Shown piece by piece: positions 44,521 to 57,514 of a stretch of DNA of 64,000 nt (positions within the stretch are counted from its first letter, which is position 1; every line of letters begins with the position of its first letter). A model generated the notes under the pieces. That model was not told the origin of the DNA. It was given only the letters and a program-made list of their open reading frames with translations, and searched no databases. The DNA is from Clitoria ternatea. Taxonomy: Eukaryota; Streptophyta; Magnoliopsida; Fabales; Fabaceae. The stretch covers positions 244,751,351 through 244,815,350 of the forward strand of contig CM075669.1 in the NCBI GenBank assembly GCA_037962975.1. The letters are read 5' to 3'. The position numbers and the translations under genes are program-made.

Positions 44521-47500
44521 ATGTCTTTGGAAACCCTAAAAGACGAGAAACCTCACGTTGAAGAAGAAGCTCAACACGAAGATAACCGCGCCAAGCAAGA
44601 GAAAGTAACCAAAGAGTCGGAAGGTGATTGGGAGAAGAAAGAGGATCAAGTAGAAGAGAACAAGGAAGAAGACACAGATGATGAACGAGAAGAAGAAGAG
44701 AGTAGCAAAGTGAAGTCAAACAAGTCAACGAAAGCAATTGGCCCGGCCACGCCAGCAAGCGGGAGGCCAACTAGGGAGAGGAAAACGGTGGAGAGGTACA
44801 CCGTTTCTTCGCCTTCCAAGTTTCCGAGGTATAATTCCACCAAATCCTTGTCAATTGAAAAGGTATGTTCACTTCTTGTTCACGAGGTTTTTTTATTTTT
44901 GGAGATCTACCGTTTTTTTTTACTCTTTCACAGTGACGAGTTATTGTCGGCATTTTGAGGCATTATTTGTGTTTCAGGGCAATGGTACGCAGTTGAAGGA
45001 CATCCCGAATGGTATGCTTTGTTATCGTTTTCAGATCGTTATTGTAGCGTGAATTTTGAGTTTTTATGGAGTCTGTGCTATTTGGATTTATATGATTTTT
45101 TATTTTTATTGATGTTCTTTCTCTGGATGAGGTTGTTTCCGATTGTATTACTGTTTTGAATGTTGTTTGAGGCATCGTGAAATCAGGTTTCATTATTCAG
45201 TATTACTGGTTGAAGAGAAAGAGGTCTTTTAAAATCTGACTGTTTTGCATCACTTTGCACAACGGATGACCTAATCAGGAATAGCATAATTAAATGGTGA
45301 AATGTTCAAGTGATTTGATGATTGTATATCAGTCGTTCATTGCCAAAATGAGTGTGGAAACCTGCAAATGCAAAATTTATGACAAAAGGGCCTAACTGCC
45401 TGGATTCAGAATCCGAAACCAAAACCCTAGGGTATATCCATTGAACCATCATTGGATTAGACCTTTTAACATAATATGCTTATTGGATTGACCTCGGAGT
45501 GTTTGATGGTTGTGAAAAATCTTCTTACTGTAAGGTGTAGATGCTTTTTTTAAAATTATTTTGTAATAGCATTCTAAATATTGTCAGAGAATGTGTTTCT
45601 TCTGTTTTACACATAGAAAACTTTGGGTGATCTGTGCTGGCTGCTTTTGTTGTCCATTTTTCTTTAACTCTTTGCATTCTAAGTATGTGAAGTGGTGAAT
45701 TACGAATGGCCTTCTGTTGTTGGATTTGCAACCTTGGTGGTTGAATCTTACATTAGCGGATTTCCATGTTGATGGTTCACTTGGATGTTTTAATATTGTT
45801 TCTCTATAACAGTGTTTTTAATCTAGTTATTTATCTCTAAACTGTTTTCAGTGGCTTTCAAGTTATCAAAGAGAAAAACAGATGAGAACTTGCGCACTCT
45901 TCATAACATATTGTTTGGGAAAAAAGCAAAGGTGATACATCAACTCAGTTTCTTGAATGGTTTTGCATTGTTATTGTTCATTAAGGGCTAATGAACCCTC
46001 CAACGCTGGCTGTTACTTGAATGTTCATGACATGCTTTCTTGTGTAGGCATACAATATAAAGAGAAATATAGGACTGTTTTCTGGCTATGTTTGGACTGA
46101 AAATGAGGTACAGTTGCATTATATACTGTAATACCGCTTGTCTTTATTCCTAATTAGACAGATGAATCTTAATGTTTTGTTTATTTCTTCATCTTGTCTA
46201 GATCTGCAATTCTATTGCTTAGCATTTTAAATTTGAAGCTGTAATTAACCTGGAGATACTATGGTTTCATTATTCTTGGCAGGAAAAACAGAGGGCCAAG
46301 ATAAAAGAGAGGATTGACAAGTGTGTGAAAGAGAAGTTGGTGGACTTCTGTGATGTGCTTAACATTCCAATCAATAAGAGTAGTATGAAGAAGGTAAATG
46401 TTGATCTACTATTTTTTAGTTCCTTGTTTGAAATCAATGTCTGTCTTTGGGGAAAAAAAACTGTTTGTGACTTTTCAGGAGGAATTGTCTGTTAAGTTGT
46501 TGGAATTCTTGGAGTCCCCACATGCCACAACTGTTGCTCTGCTTGCTGATAAGGAAAAGGTGACTTTTTTTAAACTCTTGTTTGAAAGTATTATTCTATA
46601 AAGTGTAAGTTGTTTACCAACACTGTCACCCTTAGAGATAATTAATAATGGGTATCTTGTATTTGTGTTTTTGAGTCCCAACTCATCATATAAATATGCT
46701 CTTTAAATTTGTTTTTAGAATTTTACTTCTTTGTATTGTTATTTGTGGGAAGTCCCACATTGAAAAGTTTTGTAGAGAGGAGGGTCCTTTTGAGCCTATA
46801 TGAGAAAACCTCCTCCCATTTATTTAATCATCCCACAATTGTCTATTCTTTCATAAAGGCTTTTATTTATTTTTCTCTCCTTTGTAATATTTCTTAAGTG
46901 AAATATTAATTGAGTGGTGTCTAAGGACTATCTAAGGAGACTAGGAATATTAATCTTAAGTGGGACCATTTGAGACCCCTCCAGCCTTTCTAGTATTGAC
47001 TGATCTTTCACATTTGAAATTCCATTGGGCTTAGGTATTCTATAGATTGATAGGTATTAAATTTCCAAAATGAGTAAGCAAAAGAAAACTAATGAAGAAG
47101 GACCATCCACCTCAAAGAGAGTCTTCCTTGTTTATTTTGATGAGAGTGGCAGATGCAAAATTGTACATTGAAATTTCTGACGGTATTGGCCATTTTGGCA
47201 TGTGGCAATGTGAGGTGTTGGATGCTCTTTTTCAACAAGGGTTAAATATTGCTATTGAAGATAAGAAACTAGAAGTTGATGAGAAAGAATTGGAGATAGC
47301 CAATTGTTTAGCATGTGATACAATTTGATTGTGCCTTTCAAGAGAGTAGAAGTATGCATTTTGCAAAAAGACTTCTACAAATAAATTGTGAAGGAATTGG
47401 AGGAGAAATTTTTAAAGAAAAGTAGTCAAAATAAGCTTTACATGAAGAAAAAGCTATTTTGGTTCACATATGCTCTTGGTACCATTATGAATGATCATAT

Positions 47501-50500
47501 CACCTGTTTTAATTAGCTTGTGTTTGATTTGTTGAATATGAGCGAGACATTCAAAGATGAAGATTTTGCCTTGATGTTGTTGGGGTCTCTTGAGGAGTTT
47601 GAGTTTCTTGAAACTACTCTACTTTATGAGAAAGTTGTTGTTTCCTTAAGTGAAGTTTGTATTGCTTTATATAGTTATGAACTAAGAAGGAAGAATAGAA
47701 GAAGCAGTGTAAATGAAACAATAGAAGTTTTAGTTGTTAAGGGGAGAACAATATAATCTCATACCAAAGGGAAGAAAGGGAGATCTAAGTTGTGTTCCAA
47801 GCTGGTAAAAGATGAATGTGCCTTTTGTTGTGAGAAGGGACATTGGAAGAAAGATTGCCCTAAGTTGAAGAACAAAAATAAGCCAGAAAAAAGGAAAGCT
47901 ATCTCAGATTCAAATGTAGTAGAATATGATGAAGATTCAAATTTCTCACTAGTTATTGCACCGATAACCTTTCTAGTGCATGACTATTAGATCTTGCTTG
48001 TAGCCATCATATGTGTCCTAATCGGGATTGGTTTGTTGATTTTAAAGGACTAGAAGGTGGAGATGTCTATACGGCAACTAACGAACCATGTGCCACCATT
48101 GGAATTGGTTTAATACGCTTGAAGAATCATAATGGATTAGTTAGAACTTTAACTGATGTTTGATATGTATTGAGCTTGATTAAAAATCTTATTTTTATGG
48201 AAACTCTTGAATCAAAGGGTTTCATAGTTATTGCAAAAGGAGTGATGAAAGTCATTTCCAATGCATAGGTGGTGATGAAAGGCATTTGAAAGAATAATTT
48301 GTATAACTATCATGGTAGTATAATTATTGGAATTGTTGCAACAACTTCTAGTGAGGATAATGAGATGGAAGTTGCTAGGTTATGGCATAGACGTTTGGGT
48401 TTAATAGCTTTTTTATTGGTAGCTGTCATGAGTTATTGTGCTATCAATTGCATAGAAAATTCTGTTTAAGGAGACAGGGTATTAATTGGGACCGTTTGAG
48501 ACCCCTCCAGCCTTTCCTAAGAATTAGTAAGTGTAATCTTTAGTACAATTTTTACATGTAAAAAGTGAGCCAGATATCAAACAAGCCAGAAATTTACTTC
48601 TTTGTATTTATTAGGGATTTTAAGCTTGTTTCTTTGTATTAGGATTTTTTATGATTTTTTCCCAAGAGCTAATTAATCATGTGTGTCCTGTATGTGTGTT
48701 ATTGAATCCCGGCTCATTGTATAAATATGCTCTTTAAATTTGTCTTTAGAATTTTACCCCTTTGCATTAGGTTTTTAAAGCTTGTTTCTATGTTACAGAA
48801 AGGTCAAAAGCGAGCCAGAAAGGAAACCCCAAGCAAATCTTCTAGGCAAGAATCTGAAACACCTGCCAAGGTGTGTTTTCTTACTCTACTAGAAGTTTAT
48901 TTTGGTTTGCTGCATATCCGTCATGCAGTAGTGACTAGTCTTTGTTATGCATTCTCTTCCATGGAAACATTGGGGGTTGAATTTAATTCTTCATTATAAC
49001 TTGTGTTTGTGGTTATCTGATTTATGGTGATGGTTTAGTATCATTTCTTATTATCTGCTAATGGTATATTAGTGCTAGACTTGGTTAAATATAATCATTG
49101 AATTCCTTCTAAAATAGCATTTGACACTCCTTGCAAAAAAAGTTCCTTGTGATCTGCAAAGCAGTTGGAAGTTTATAAGGTGTGCCTCGGGGCAGCTATG
49201 ATGTTATGGTTATGGTTTGTTGACCTTTAGAGTTTAGTCACAATTTTTAGAGCTGTAGAGCTACTTAATAGTTAAATAACTAAAGCTGATTCTTTGATAA
49301 TAGATGACTTTGTTGATTAATGTCTTGAATATTTTATTTTATACCAAGGAATAAAGTTAGGTTGGTTTGTGCACCCATAGCTTAAGCTATTGAATAAAGG
49401 CTTGTGAATGATTTTTATAATTTTATAGGTTACATTTTATAGTTGGATTTTTTCAGTTATTGTTTGACTTGAATTAGAAGCATGTCTGCTTTAACGGATT
49501 ATTAGTTACTGTTTTATGGCTTCTAAAAATATCTTGTTATGTGTTTCCGTGGAGGATTTGGGATGTAAATTCTCTTATTCTACAAGGCATTAATTTTGGC
49601 ACACTTAAAATTGTTTTTCTTATCTGGCTTCAGAAACAAAAGCAAGCTTCACAAGTTGGGAAGCGAAAGCAGTCTTCTGACACCGAGGAAGATGAGATAG
49701 CTGAACCTTCAGATGCACAAGATGATTCTGAGGATGATGTTTCAGTGCCAAAAAGTGAAAGTGATCATGAGGAAAGTGAATCAGATAAAGAGGAAGAAAC
49801 ACAGAAAATTAAATGTACTTCAAAAAAGATTGTGAGGGAGGATGAAACAACACCTGTAAAGAAGACCACTGCTTCAAAGACTGCCAAGAACAAGGAAAAA
49901 ACTCCTACAAATACAAAGTCTACTTTAAAAAAGGCTATTAGTGACAGTACTTCTAAGTCCAAGCAATCTGCTTCTAAGAAACAGAAAACTGCAGGGGAAA
50001 ACCAGGACAATAAAGGGAAGGTTGCAAACAAAAAACAAACTGACAAGTCTCCAAAGGCTGCAATTAAGGATCAAGGTGCGAACTTTCTCATTGCAGTCAA
50101 TGATATCCTCTGTACTGCTTAATCTAATGCCAGTTCATTAATCCAAAAATGTCATTTTTAGAATCTGTGATCAATTTTGCTTGAGTTGTACCTGCAAAAC
50201 CTTCCCTTTATATATTAACATATGACCTTTATACATTTGGACAAGTTACATAAAATCTTATGATTTTATAGGATCCAATTTTGTGGTTAAGTATGGCTTT
50301 GTTGCCTTCTTTTTCTGTGCTTATCCTTTACATTCTGATGTCAATCGTAGGCAAGGGTAAAAGTAGTGAGAAGGCCAAGACAGAGCCTAGTAGGGAGGAG
50401 ATGCATCAAGTGGCTGTTGATATTTTGAAGGAAGTAGATTTCAATACTGTAAGTAATGTTTTCATGTGCCATTTCGTGTTTTATTTGAATACTATAATTT

Positions 50501-50804
50501 TTTTAATATAAATTTATGTGTTCCTTGATGCAGGCAACTTTATCTGATATCCTCAAGCGACTTGGTATGGTTTTTTTCTGCTGCTAAATTCTCTCTCCCT
50601 TCCAAGAAGAGAAGGGAAGTTATTTCCTGAACTAAGCTCATTGGTAGAGAAATGTTGACAGGTACACATTTTAGCTTGGATTTAATGCATAGAAAAGCAG
50701 AGGTGAAGGATATAATTACAGATGTAATTAACAACATGTCTGATGAAGATGGAGAGGAAGCAGAGAATGACGGGGATGATGATGCAGACAAAGATGATGA
50801 ATGA
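44521..50804 (+). CDS. DEK: DEK domain-containing chromatin-associated protein
   Basis: Plant DEK proteins bind chromatin in the nucleus and affect nucleosome access and transcription. Eleven exons: 44521-44862, 44978-45011, 45852-45931, 46048-46107, 46283-46393, 46479-46559, 48799-48870, 49634-50075, 50351-50448, 50534-50564 and 50662-50804. They join in frame to 497 aa with GT-AG borders. Residues 1-80 are acidic/lysine-rich. Residues 115-236 are the DEK core (VAFKLSKRK, LHNILFGKKAKAYNIKRNIG, FSGYVWTENEEKQRAKIKER). Residues 237-410 are a lysine/serine-rich nuclear-type linker with an acidic stretch. Residues about 420-475 are the DEK C-terminal domain (VAVDILKEVDFNTATLSDIL, RKAEVKDIITDVI). 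The tail is acidic. Intron 6 holds a copia remnant. The ATG chosen follows the CA repeat and begins MSLETLKDEKP. Confidence 0.92.
46738..48591 (+). mobile_element. degenerate Ty1-copia fragment in DEK intron 6
   Basis: Same strand as DEK. From 46747 it begins with an LTR-like TGGGAAGTCCCACATTG. A broken gag follows (about 47071-47990) with a CX2CX4HX4C knuckle, CAFCCEKGHWKKDC, near 47818. Then come protease-like and pre-integrase-like pieces up to about 48420 (EVARLWHRRLG). Several stops and frame changes; RT and RNase H are absent. GTTTGAGACCCCTCCAGCC recurs near 48500 and, as a variant, near 46968, so LTR pieces flank it. The 16-bp sequence TTTACTTCTTTGTATT stands on both sides (46722-46737, 48592-48607). 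Confidence 0.75.
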
Positions 50805-51337
50805 TTATAGATTTGTAATTTGGGTAAATAATCTTGGACCCCTGCAAAAGTTATATGCAAGTGGTTCATTCTACAGCTAGATTCTGTCCACATGATTTCG
50901 TGGAAGCTGTCTTTTCGGATAATTGGCTTCAATTGATATTTGATTATTTGGTTTCTGTTGTGACATTTCTCCATAATAGGTATTGTAATCTATTAGATTT
51001 AGCCCTATTCTCTGTATTACTGATGTGACCTTAGTCTTATATTTGAATAGGTTGTTTATTCACCTGCCTGTAAACAGTATTTTACCCTTTTAGATCAACA
51101 TGTGATTATTTCTATCGGCCAACATGAATTGTTTTTTTGTCCAATTCTTAGTTTGTTAATTTCCAATGACATTTTCTAATTTTCAACTTGTTTCTTGTGT
51201 TTATACTGCATGAACTAGTGTAGCTATTAGAATAAATGGTGAAAGGTTTGAGTAATTATCTATATGTTTGAGTAATTATCCTAATGTTTTAGGTCTTATT
51301 ATTTTCACTGTAAACAAAAAAGAGTAAAAGATTAGTG
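50805..51337 (+). other. DEK 3' UTR and downstream flank
   Basis: AT-rich, with no gene of its own; the first 300 bp are the presumed DEK 3' UTR. Ends at the target duplication TCAAC (51338-51342) of the next element. Confidence 0.6.
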
Positions 51338-51342
51338 TCAAC

Positions 51343-53145
51343 TGTAACACCCTGGAGCCAACTTACAAATCCCAAGATAATTACCGTCACCATATAAAAT
51401 CTCTTAGATAACTTATTTTTCCACATGGTAATTATCAAGAGATTCACAACCTGATTCCAAGGGTTACTGATACAATATCAGAGTACGCAACCTTTTACAT
51501 AATTAACTTGTTTATTATTATACATAACATAAGAGTTTCATACATATTATATTTTACAACAGGCACCTAGATCTTATAAAATATAAAGACGTACAGTACC
51601 AACAACATAGTATACACACAATACAGCCACAGTAGACATGCAAGCAAGCATCATCATCAAAAGCCTTCATAATTCATCCAAATTAGGCAGCTTCCACTTT
51701 GTCACATATCTTCCTGGTTAATCACTAAAAGGGGTTGCCACAAGTAACAGAAAGAGTGAGATAAAATACCAAATAAATAGAAATCAAATTAGAATAACCA
51801 CAACCACAAGTAGGATGCTATGCGATGCAGATGCCAAACAAGTGTTTTGTATTATATTACGTTCTTTTATATGAATGAAAATGCATGATGGATCCATTCT
51901 GGTGGGAACATCTGCAGTGATTTCCAACAATAACATTTTTACGGATATCCAACCGATACCGCGCCCCATAATGCAACACCAACATCGGATAACAATATCA
52001 TAATATCAATAACAAGTGTTGCGGGACCCCCCTTAAGGACACACTGCTTAGCCCTTAAGACGGCCGTGGTATAAAACCACCACAGAGGTCTGTGCTCAAC
52101 AGAGCGCGTTCCCCCACCAGGAACCCCCTCAAAGAACCCCTCTGCGGATTCTTTGAACGGCCAATGCATATGATGCATGAAGGCATTTCATTATCAAATT
52201 CCTTTATAACTAATTTTAACAATAAAATTATTATAACAATCAATTAAGCATACTTTATTTATAACTCAAGAATATGGAAACACATTTTCCATATTATTTA
52301 TATCATAATTCAATCATACGGAAACACATTTCCCATAATATTCATATCATATTTCAAACATATGAAAACATATTTTCCATAATATTTCATATTTCAAATA
52401 ATATGGAAACATATTTTCCATGTTATAGTAATTGTTTAATATCCTATTCTAAACCATTTGCATCCATTTCACAATTTAATTCAAATTCAATTAAAATATA
52501 ACTATATGAGTTTCTAAACAATTAAGCAAACAATTCTAACTTAATTTCCATGTATTCAATATCTTATCCCCTCTTTCTTACCTCAAGTGAAGATCGTTAA
52601 ACTTTCCTTATGCTAAACTCCTTTGTATTTCTTCAAATCTTCAAGTTTGCGTAATTTCTCCTTATGCGAAAATTAAAGAAAGAAGGTTTTGAGAGCTTGA
52701 AGAGGGAGATGAAAGGTTATAGGATCAGTGAGGTTTTTGGTCTGAGGAAATGTGGGAGGTCAGGGCTCTATTTATAGGCTTTCAATGTCGGTTACTGTAG
52801 CAATTTACTGTAGCAAATCACTGTAGCATCTCGAAATTGACATGAGGCGGTGGAAAATTGGAGAATTCTCACGAATTCTCTACATTCTACAACATTTTTC
52901 ATGTGACGTTACTGTAGCATTTTACTGTAGCATTTTACTGTAGCATTTTACTGTAGTAGATTTTTATTTTATTTTATTATTCTATTCTACATTCTATTCT
53001 CGTTTATTTTCGTTTTAAGTCAAACTGAAAATATCCTTGTATTCATAATTAAATTTCCTATTTTCTAGGTTTCATTTCTTATTTCTCTGAGAAATTTTAA
53101 TTTTTTCACTATTTAATTTACTGCTTAAAAAATTGGGCTGTTACA
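51343..53145 (-). repeat. LTR copy 1 (1803 bp)
   Basis: Inverted TGTAAC/GTTACA ends. On the minus strand it has a TATAAATA box at 52776-52769 and seven CTGTAG-type repeats upstream of the box. Confidence 0.93.
52769..52776 (-). promoter_or_regulatory. LTR TATA box with upstream CTGTAG repeats
   Basis: TATAAATA on minus, about 370 bp from the LTR 5' end. Upstream (higher coordinates) the word ACTGTAG occurs three times at 52793-52830 and four times at 52910-52956, mostly 13 bp apart and mostly as TACTGTAGCA. The same arrangement recurs 2182 and 4364 bp further on. Spacing and place suggest transcription-factor sites; this is inference. Confidence 0.5.
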
Positions 53146-53524
53146 CTCTCCCCCCGTTATAAAAATTTCGTCCTCGAAATTTAAACGTACCTGGTTAAAA
53201 TAATTCAGGATATTGATTCCTCATCTCATCTTCTCGCTCCCAAGTCATGCTTACTTCATCTCCTTGTTGCCAAGCTACTTTTGGTATAGTACCACTACTT
53301 TCAGTTACTAAGTATCTAATATACTCAGAGTTCTAACAATTTTACATTATCTAACTAATAATTATACAGAAACATACAAAGAGCACACATAACACACAAG
53401 CACATAAATTTCAAACAAATAGCAATCAAGGTTCATACACTTCAAGCTATCTTATGTTAATTTCTAGTTAATTCCTAAGGTTTTCTTTATATTTTATATA
53501 CCATTGCTCTGATACCACTTCAGT
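53146..53524 (-). other. internal domain 1 with integrase C-terminal remnant
   Basis: 379 bp. On the minus strand about 28 codons encode VAWQQGDEVSMTWE and RNQYPELF then stop, matching the end of chromovirus polyproteins. GAGGACGAAATTTTTATAA and the polypurine tract follow. TGGTATCAGAGC lies 7 bases inside the right LTR. All of gag, protease, RT and most of integrase are deleted. Confidence 0.85.
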
Positions 53525-55327
53525 TGTAACACCCTGGAGCCAACTTACAAATCCCAAGATAATTACCGTCACCATATAAAATCTCTTAGATAACTTATTT
53601 TTCCACATGGTAATTATCAAGAGATTCACAACCTGATTCCAAGGGTTACTGATACAATATCAGAGTACGCAACCTTTTACATAATTAACTTGTTTATTAT
53701 TATACATAACATAAGAGTTTCATACATATTATATTTTACAACAGGCACCTAGATCTTATAAAATATAAAGACGTACAGTACCAACAACATAGTATACACA
53801 CAATACAGCCACAGTAGACATGCAAGCAAGCATCATCATCAAAAGCCTTCATAATTCATCCAAATTAGGCAGCTTCCACTTTGTCACATATCTTCCTGGT
53901 TAATCACTAAAAGGGGTTGCCACAAGTAACAGAAAGAGTGAGATAAAATACCAAATAAATAGAAATCAAATTAGAATAACCACAACCACAAGTAGGATGC
54001 TATGCGATGCAGATGCCAAACAAGTGTTTTGTATTATATTACGTTCTTTTATATGAATGAAAATGCATGATGGATCCATTCTGGTGGGAACATCTGCAGT
54101 GATTTCCAACAATAACATTTTTACGGATATCCAACCGATACCGCGCCCCATAATGCAACACCAACATCGGATAACAATATCATAATATCAATAACAAGTG
54201 TTGCGGGACCCCCCTTAAGGACACACTGCTTAGCCCTTAAGACGGCCGTGGTATAAAACCACCACAGAGGTCTGTGCTCAACAGAGCGCGTTCCCCCACC
54301 AGGAACCCCCTCAAAGAACCCCTCTGCGGATTCTTTGAACGGCCAATGCATATGATGCATGAAGGCATTTCATTATCAAATTCCTTTATAACTAATTTTA
54401 ACAATAAAATTATTATAACAATCAATTAAGCATACTTTATTTATAACTCAAGAATATGGAAACACATTTTCCATATTATTTATATCATAATTCAATCATA
54501 CGGAAACACATTTCCCATAATATTCATATCATATTTCAAACATATGAAAACATATTTTCCATAATATTTCATATTTCAAATAATATGGAAACATATTTTC
54601 CATGTTATAGTAATTGTTTAATATCCTATTCTAAACCATTTGCATCCATTTCACAATTTAATTCAAATTCAATTAAAATATAACTATATGAGTTTCTAAA
54701 CAATTAAGCAAACAATTCTAACTTAATTTCCATGTATTCAATATCTTATCCCCTCTTTCTTACCTCAAGTGAAGATCGTTAAACTTTCCTTATGCTAAAC
54801 TCCTTTGTATTTCTTCAAATCTTCAAGTTTGCGTAATTTCTCCTTATGCGAAAATTAAAGAAAGAAGGTTTTGAGAGCTTGAAGAGGGAGATGAAAGGTT
54901 ATAGGATCAGTGAGGTTTTTGGTCTGAGGAAATGTGGGAGGTCAGGGCTCTATTTATAGGCTTTCAATGTCGGTTACTGTAGCAATTTACTGTAGCAAAT
55001 CACTGTAGCATCTCGAAATTGACATGAGGCGGTGGAAAATTGGAGAATTCTCACGAATTCTCTACATTCTACAACATTTTTCATGTGACGTTACTGTAGC
55101 ATTTTACTGTAGCATTTTACTGTAGCATTTTACTGTAGTAGATTTTTATTTTATTTTATTATTCTATTCTACATTCTATTCTCGTTTATTTTCGTTTTAA
55201 GTCAAACTGAAAATATCCTTGTATTCATAATTAAATTTCCTATTTTCTAGGTTTCATTTCTTATTTCTCTGAGAAATTTTAATTTTTTCACTATTTAATT
55301 TACTGCTTAAAAAATTGGGCTGTTACA
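53525..55327 (-). repeat. LTR copy 2
   Basis: No difference from LTR copy 1 noticed by eye. It serves as 3' LTR of one unit and 5' LTR of the other. Confidence 0.93.
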
Positions 55328-55706
55328 CTCTCCCCCCGTTATAAAAATTTCGTCCTCGAAATTTAAACGTACCTGGTTAAAATAATTCAGGATATTGATT
55401 CCTCATCTCATCTTCTCGCTCCCAAGTCATGCTTACTTCATCTCCTTGTTGCCAAGCTACTTTTGGTATAGTACCACTACTTTCAGTTACTAAGTATCTA
55501 ATATACTCAGAGTTCTAACAATTTTACATTATCTAACTAATAATTATACAGAAACATACAAAGAGCACACATAACACACAAGCACATAAATTTCAAACAA
55601 ATAGCAATCAAGGTTCATACACTTCAAGCTATCTTATGTTAATTTCTAGTTAATTCCTAAGGTTTTCTTTATATTTTATATACCATTGCTCTGATACCAC
55701 TTCAGT
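55328..55706 (-). other. internal domain 2
   Basis: Second copy of the 379-bp internal part, with the same integrase tail, polypurine tract and primer-binding site as 53146-53524. Confidence 0.9.
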
Positions 55707-57509
55707 TGTAACACCCTGGAGCCAACTTACAAATCCCAAGATAATTACCGTCACCATATAAAATCTCTTAGATAACTTATTTTTCCACATGGTAATTATC
55801 AAGAGATTCACAACCTGATTCCAAGGGTTACTGATACAATATCAGAGTACGCAACCTTTTACATAATTAACTTGTTTATTATTATACATAACATAAGAGT
55901 TTCATACATATTATATTTTACAACAGGCACCTAGATCTTATAAAATATAAAGACGTACAGTACCAACAACATAGTATACACACAATACAGCCACAGTAGA
56001 CATGCAAGCAAGCATCATCATCAAAAGCCTTCATAATTCATCCAAATTAGGCAGCTTCCACTTTGTCACATATCTTCCTGGTTAATCACTAAAAGGGGTT
56101 GCCACAAGTAACAGAAAGAGTGAGATAAAATACCAAATAAATAGAAATCAAATTAGAATAACCACAACCACAAGTAGGATGCTATGCGATGCAGATGCCA
56201 AACAAGTGTTTTGTATTATATTACGTTCTTTTATATGAATGAAAATGCATGATGGATCCATTCTGGTGGGAACATCTGCAGTGATTTCCAACAATAACAT
56301 TTTTACGGATATCCAACCGATACCGCGCCCCATAATGCAACACCAACATCGGATAACAATATCATAATATCAATAACAAGTGTTGCGGGACCCCCCTTAA
56401 GGACACACTGCTTAGCCCTTAAGACGGCCGTGGTATAAAACCACCACAGAGGTCTGTGCTCAACAGAGCGCGTTCCCCCACCAGGAACCCCCTCAAAGAA
56501 CCCCTCTGCGGATTCTTTGAACGACCAATGCATATGATGCATGAAGGCATTTCATTATCAAATTCCTTTATAACTAATTTTAACAATAAAATTATTATAA
56601 CAATCAATTAAGCATACTTTATTTATAACTCAAGAATATGGAAACACATTTTCCATATTATTTATATCATAATTCAATCATACGGAAACACATTTCCCAT
56701 AATATTCATATCATATTTCAAACATATGAAAACATATTTTCCATAATATTTCATATTTCAAATAATATGGAAACATATTTTCCATGTTATAGTAATTGTT
56801 TAATATCCTATTCTAAACCATTTGCATCCATTTCACAATTTAATTCAAATTCAATTAAAATATAACTATATGAGTTTCTAAACAATTAAGCAAACAATTC
56901 TAACTTAATTTCCATGTATTCAATATCTTATCCCCTCTTTCTTACCTCAAGTGAAGATCGTTAAACTTTCCTTATGCTAAACTCCTTTGTATTTCTTCAA
57001 ATCTTCAAGTTTGCGTAATTTCTCCTTATGCGAAAATTAAAGAAAGAAGGTTTTGAGAGCTTGAAGAGGGAGATGAAAGGTTATAGGATCAGTGAGGTTT
57101 TTGGTCTGAGGAAATGTGGGAGGTCAGGGCTCTATTTATAGGCTTTCAATGTCGGTTACTGTAGCAATTTACTGTAGCAAATCACTGTAGCATCTCGAAA
57201 TTGACATGAGGCGGTGGAAAATTGGAGAATTCTCACGAATTCTCTACATTCTACAACATTTTTCATGTGACGTTACTGTAGCATTTTACTGTAGCATTTT
57301 ACTGTAGCATTTTACTGTAGTAGATTTTTATTTTATTTTATTATTCTATTCTACATTCTATTCTCGTTTATTTTCGTTTTAAGTCAAACTGAAAATATCC
57401 TTGTATTCATAATTAAATTTCCTATTTTCTAGGTTTCATTTCTTATTTCTCTGAGAAATTTTAATTTTTTCACTATTTAATTTACTGCTTAAAAAATTGG
57501 GCTGTTACA
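55707..57509 (-). repeat. LTR copy 3
   Basis: Same as copies 1 and 2 except A at 56524. Followed by the right target duplication TCAAC. Confidence 0.93.
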
Positions 57510-57514
57510 TCAAC

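Larger units (their letters stand above)
51343..57509 (-). mobile_element. three-LTR tandem array of a deleted Tekay/Del-type chromovirus
   Basis: LTR (51343-53145), internal (53146-53524), LTR (53525-55327), internal (55328-55706), LTR (55707-57509): exact period 2182. The whole array has one target duplication, TCAAC (51338-51342 and 57510-57514). LTRs run TGTAACACCC ... GGCTGTTACA. Orientation is minus: TGGTATCAGAGC (initiator tRNA-Met type) and a GGGGGGAG polypurine tract both read on minus. The internal part keeps only the last codons of a chromovirus integrase. The only difference among copies that I noticed is G/G/A at 52160/54342/56524. Confidence 0.93.

Noticed and set aside
49765..50046. 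Minus-strand ORF opposite DEK exon 8
   Set aside because: Low-complexity shadow of the lysine/serine-rich linker.
51784..52501. Small ORFs repeated in each LTR unit (also at 53966 and 56148)
   Set aside because: They lie inside non-coding LTR DNA. They repeat only because the LTRs do and have no recognisable domain.
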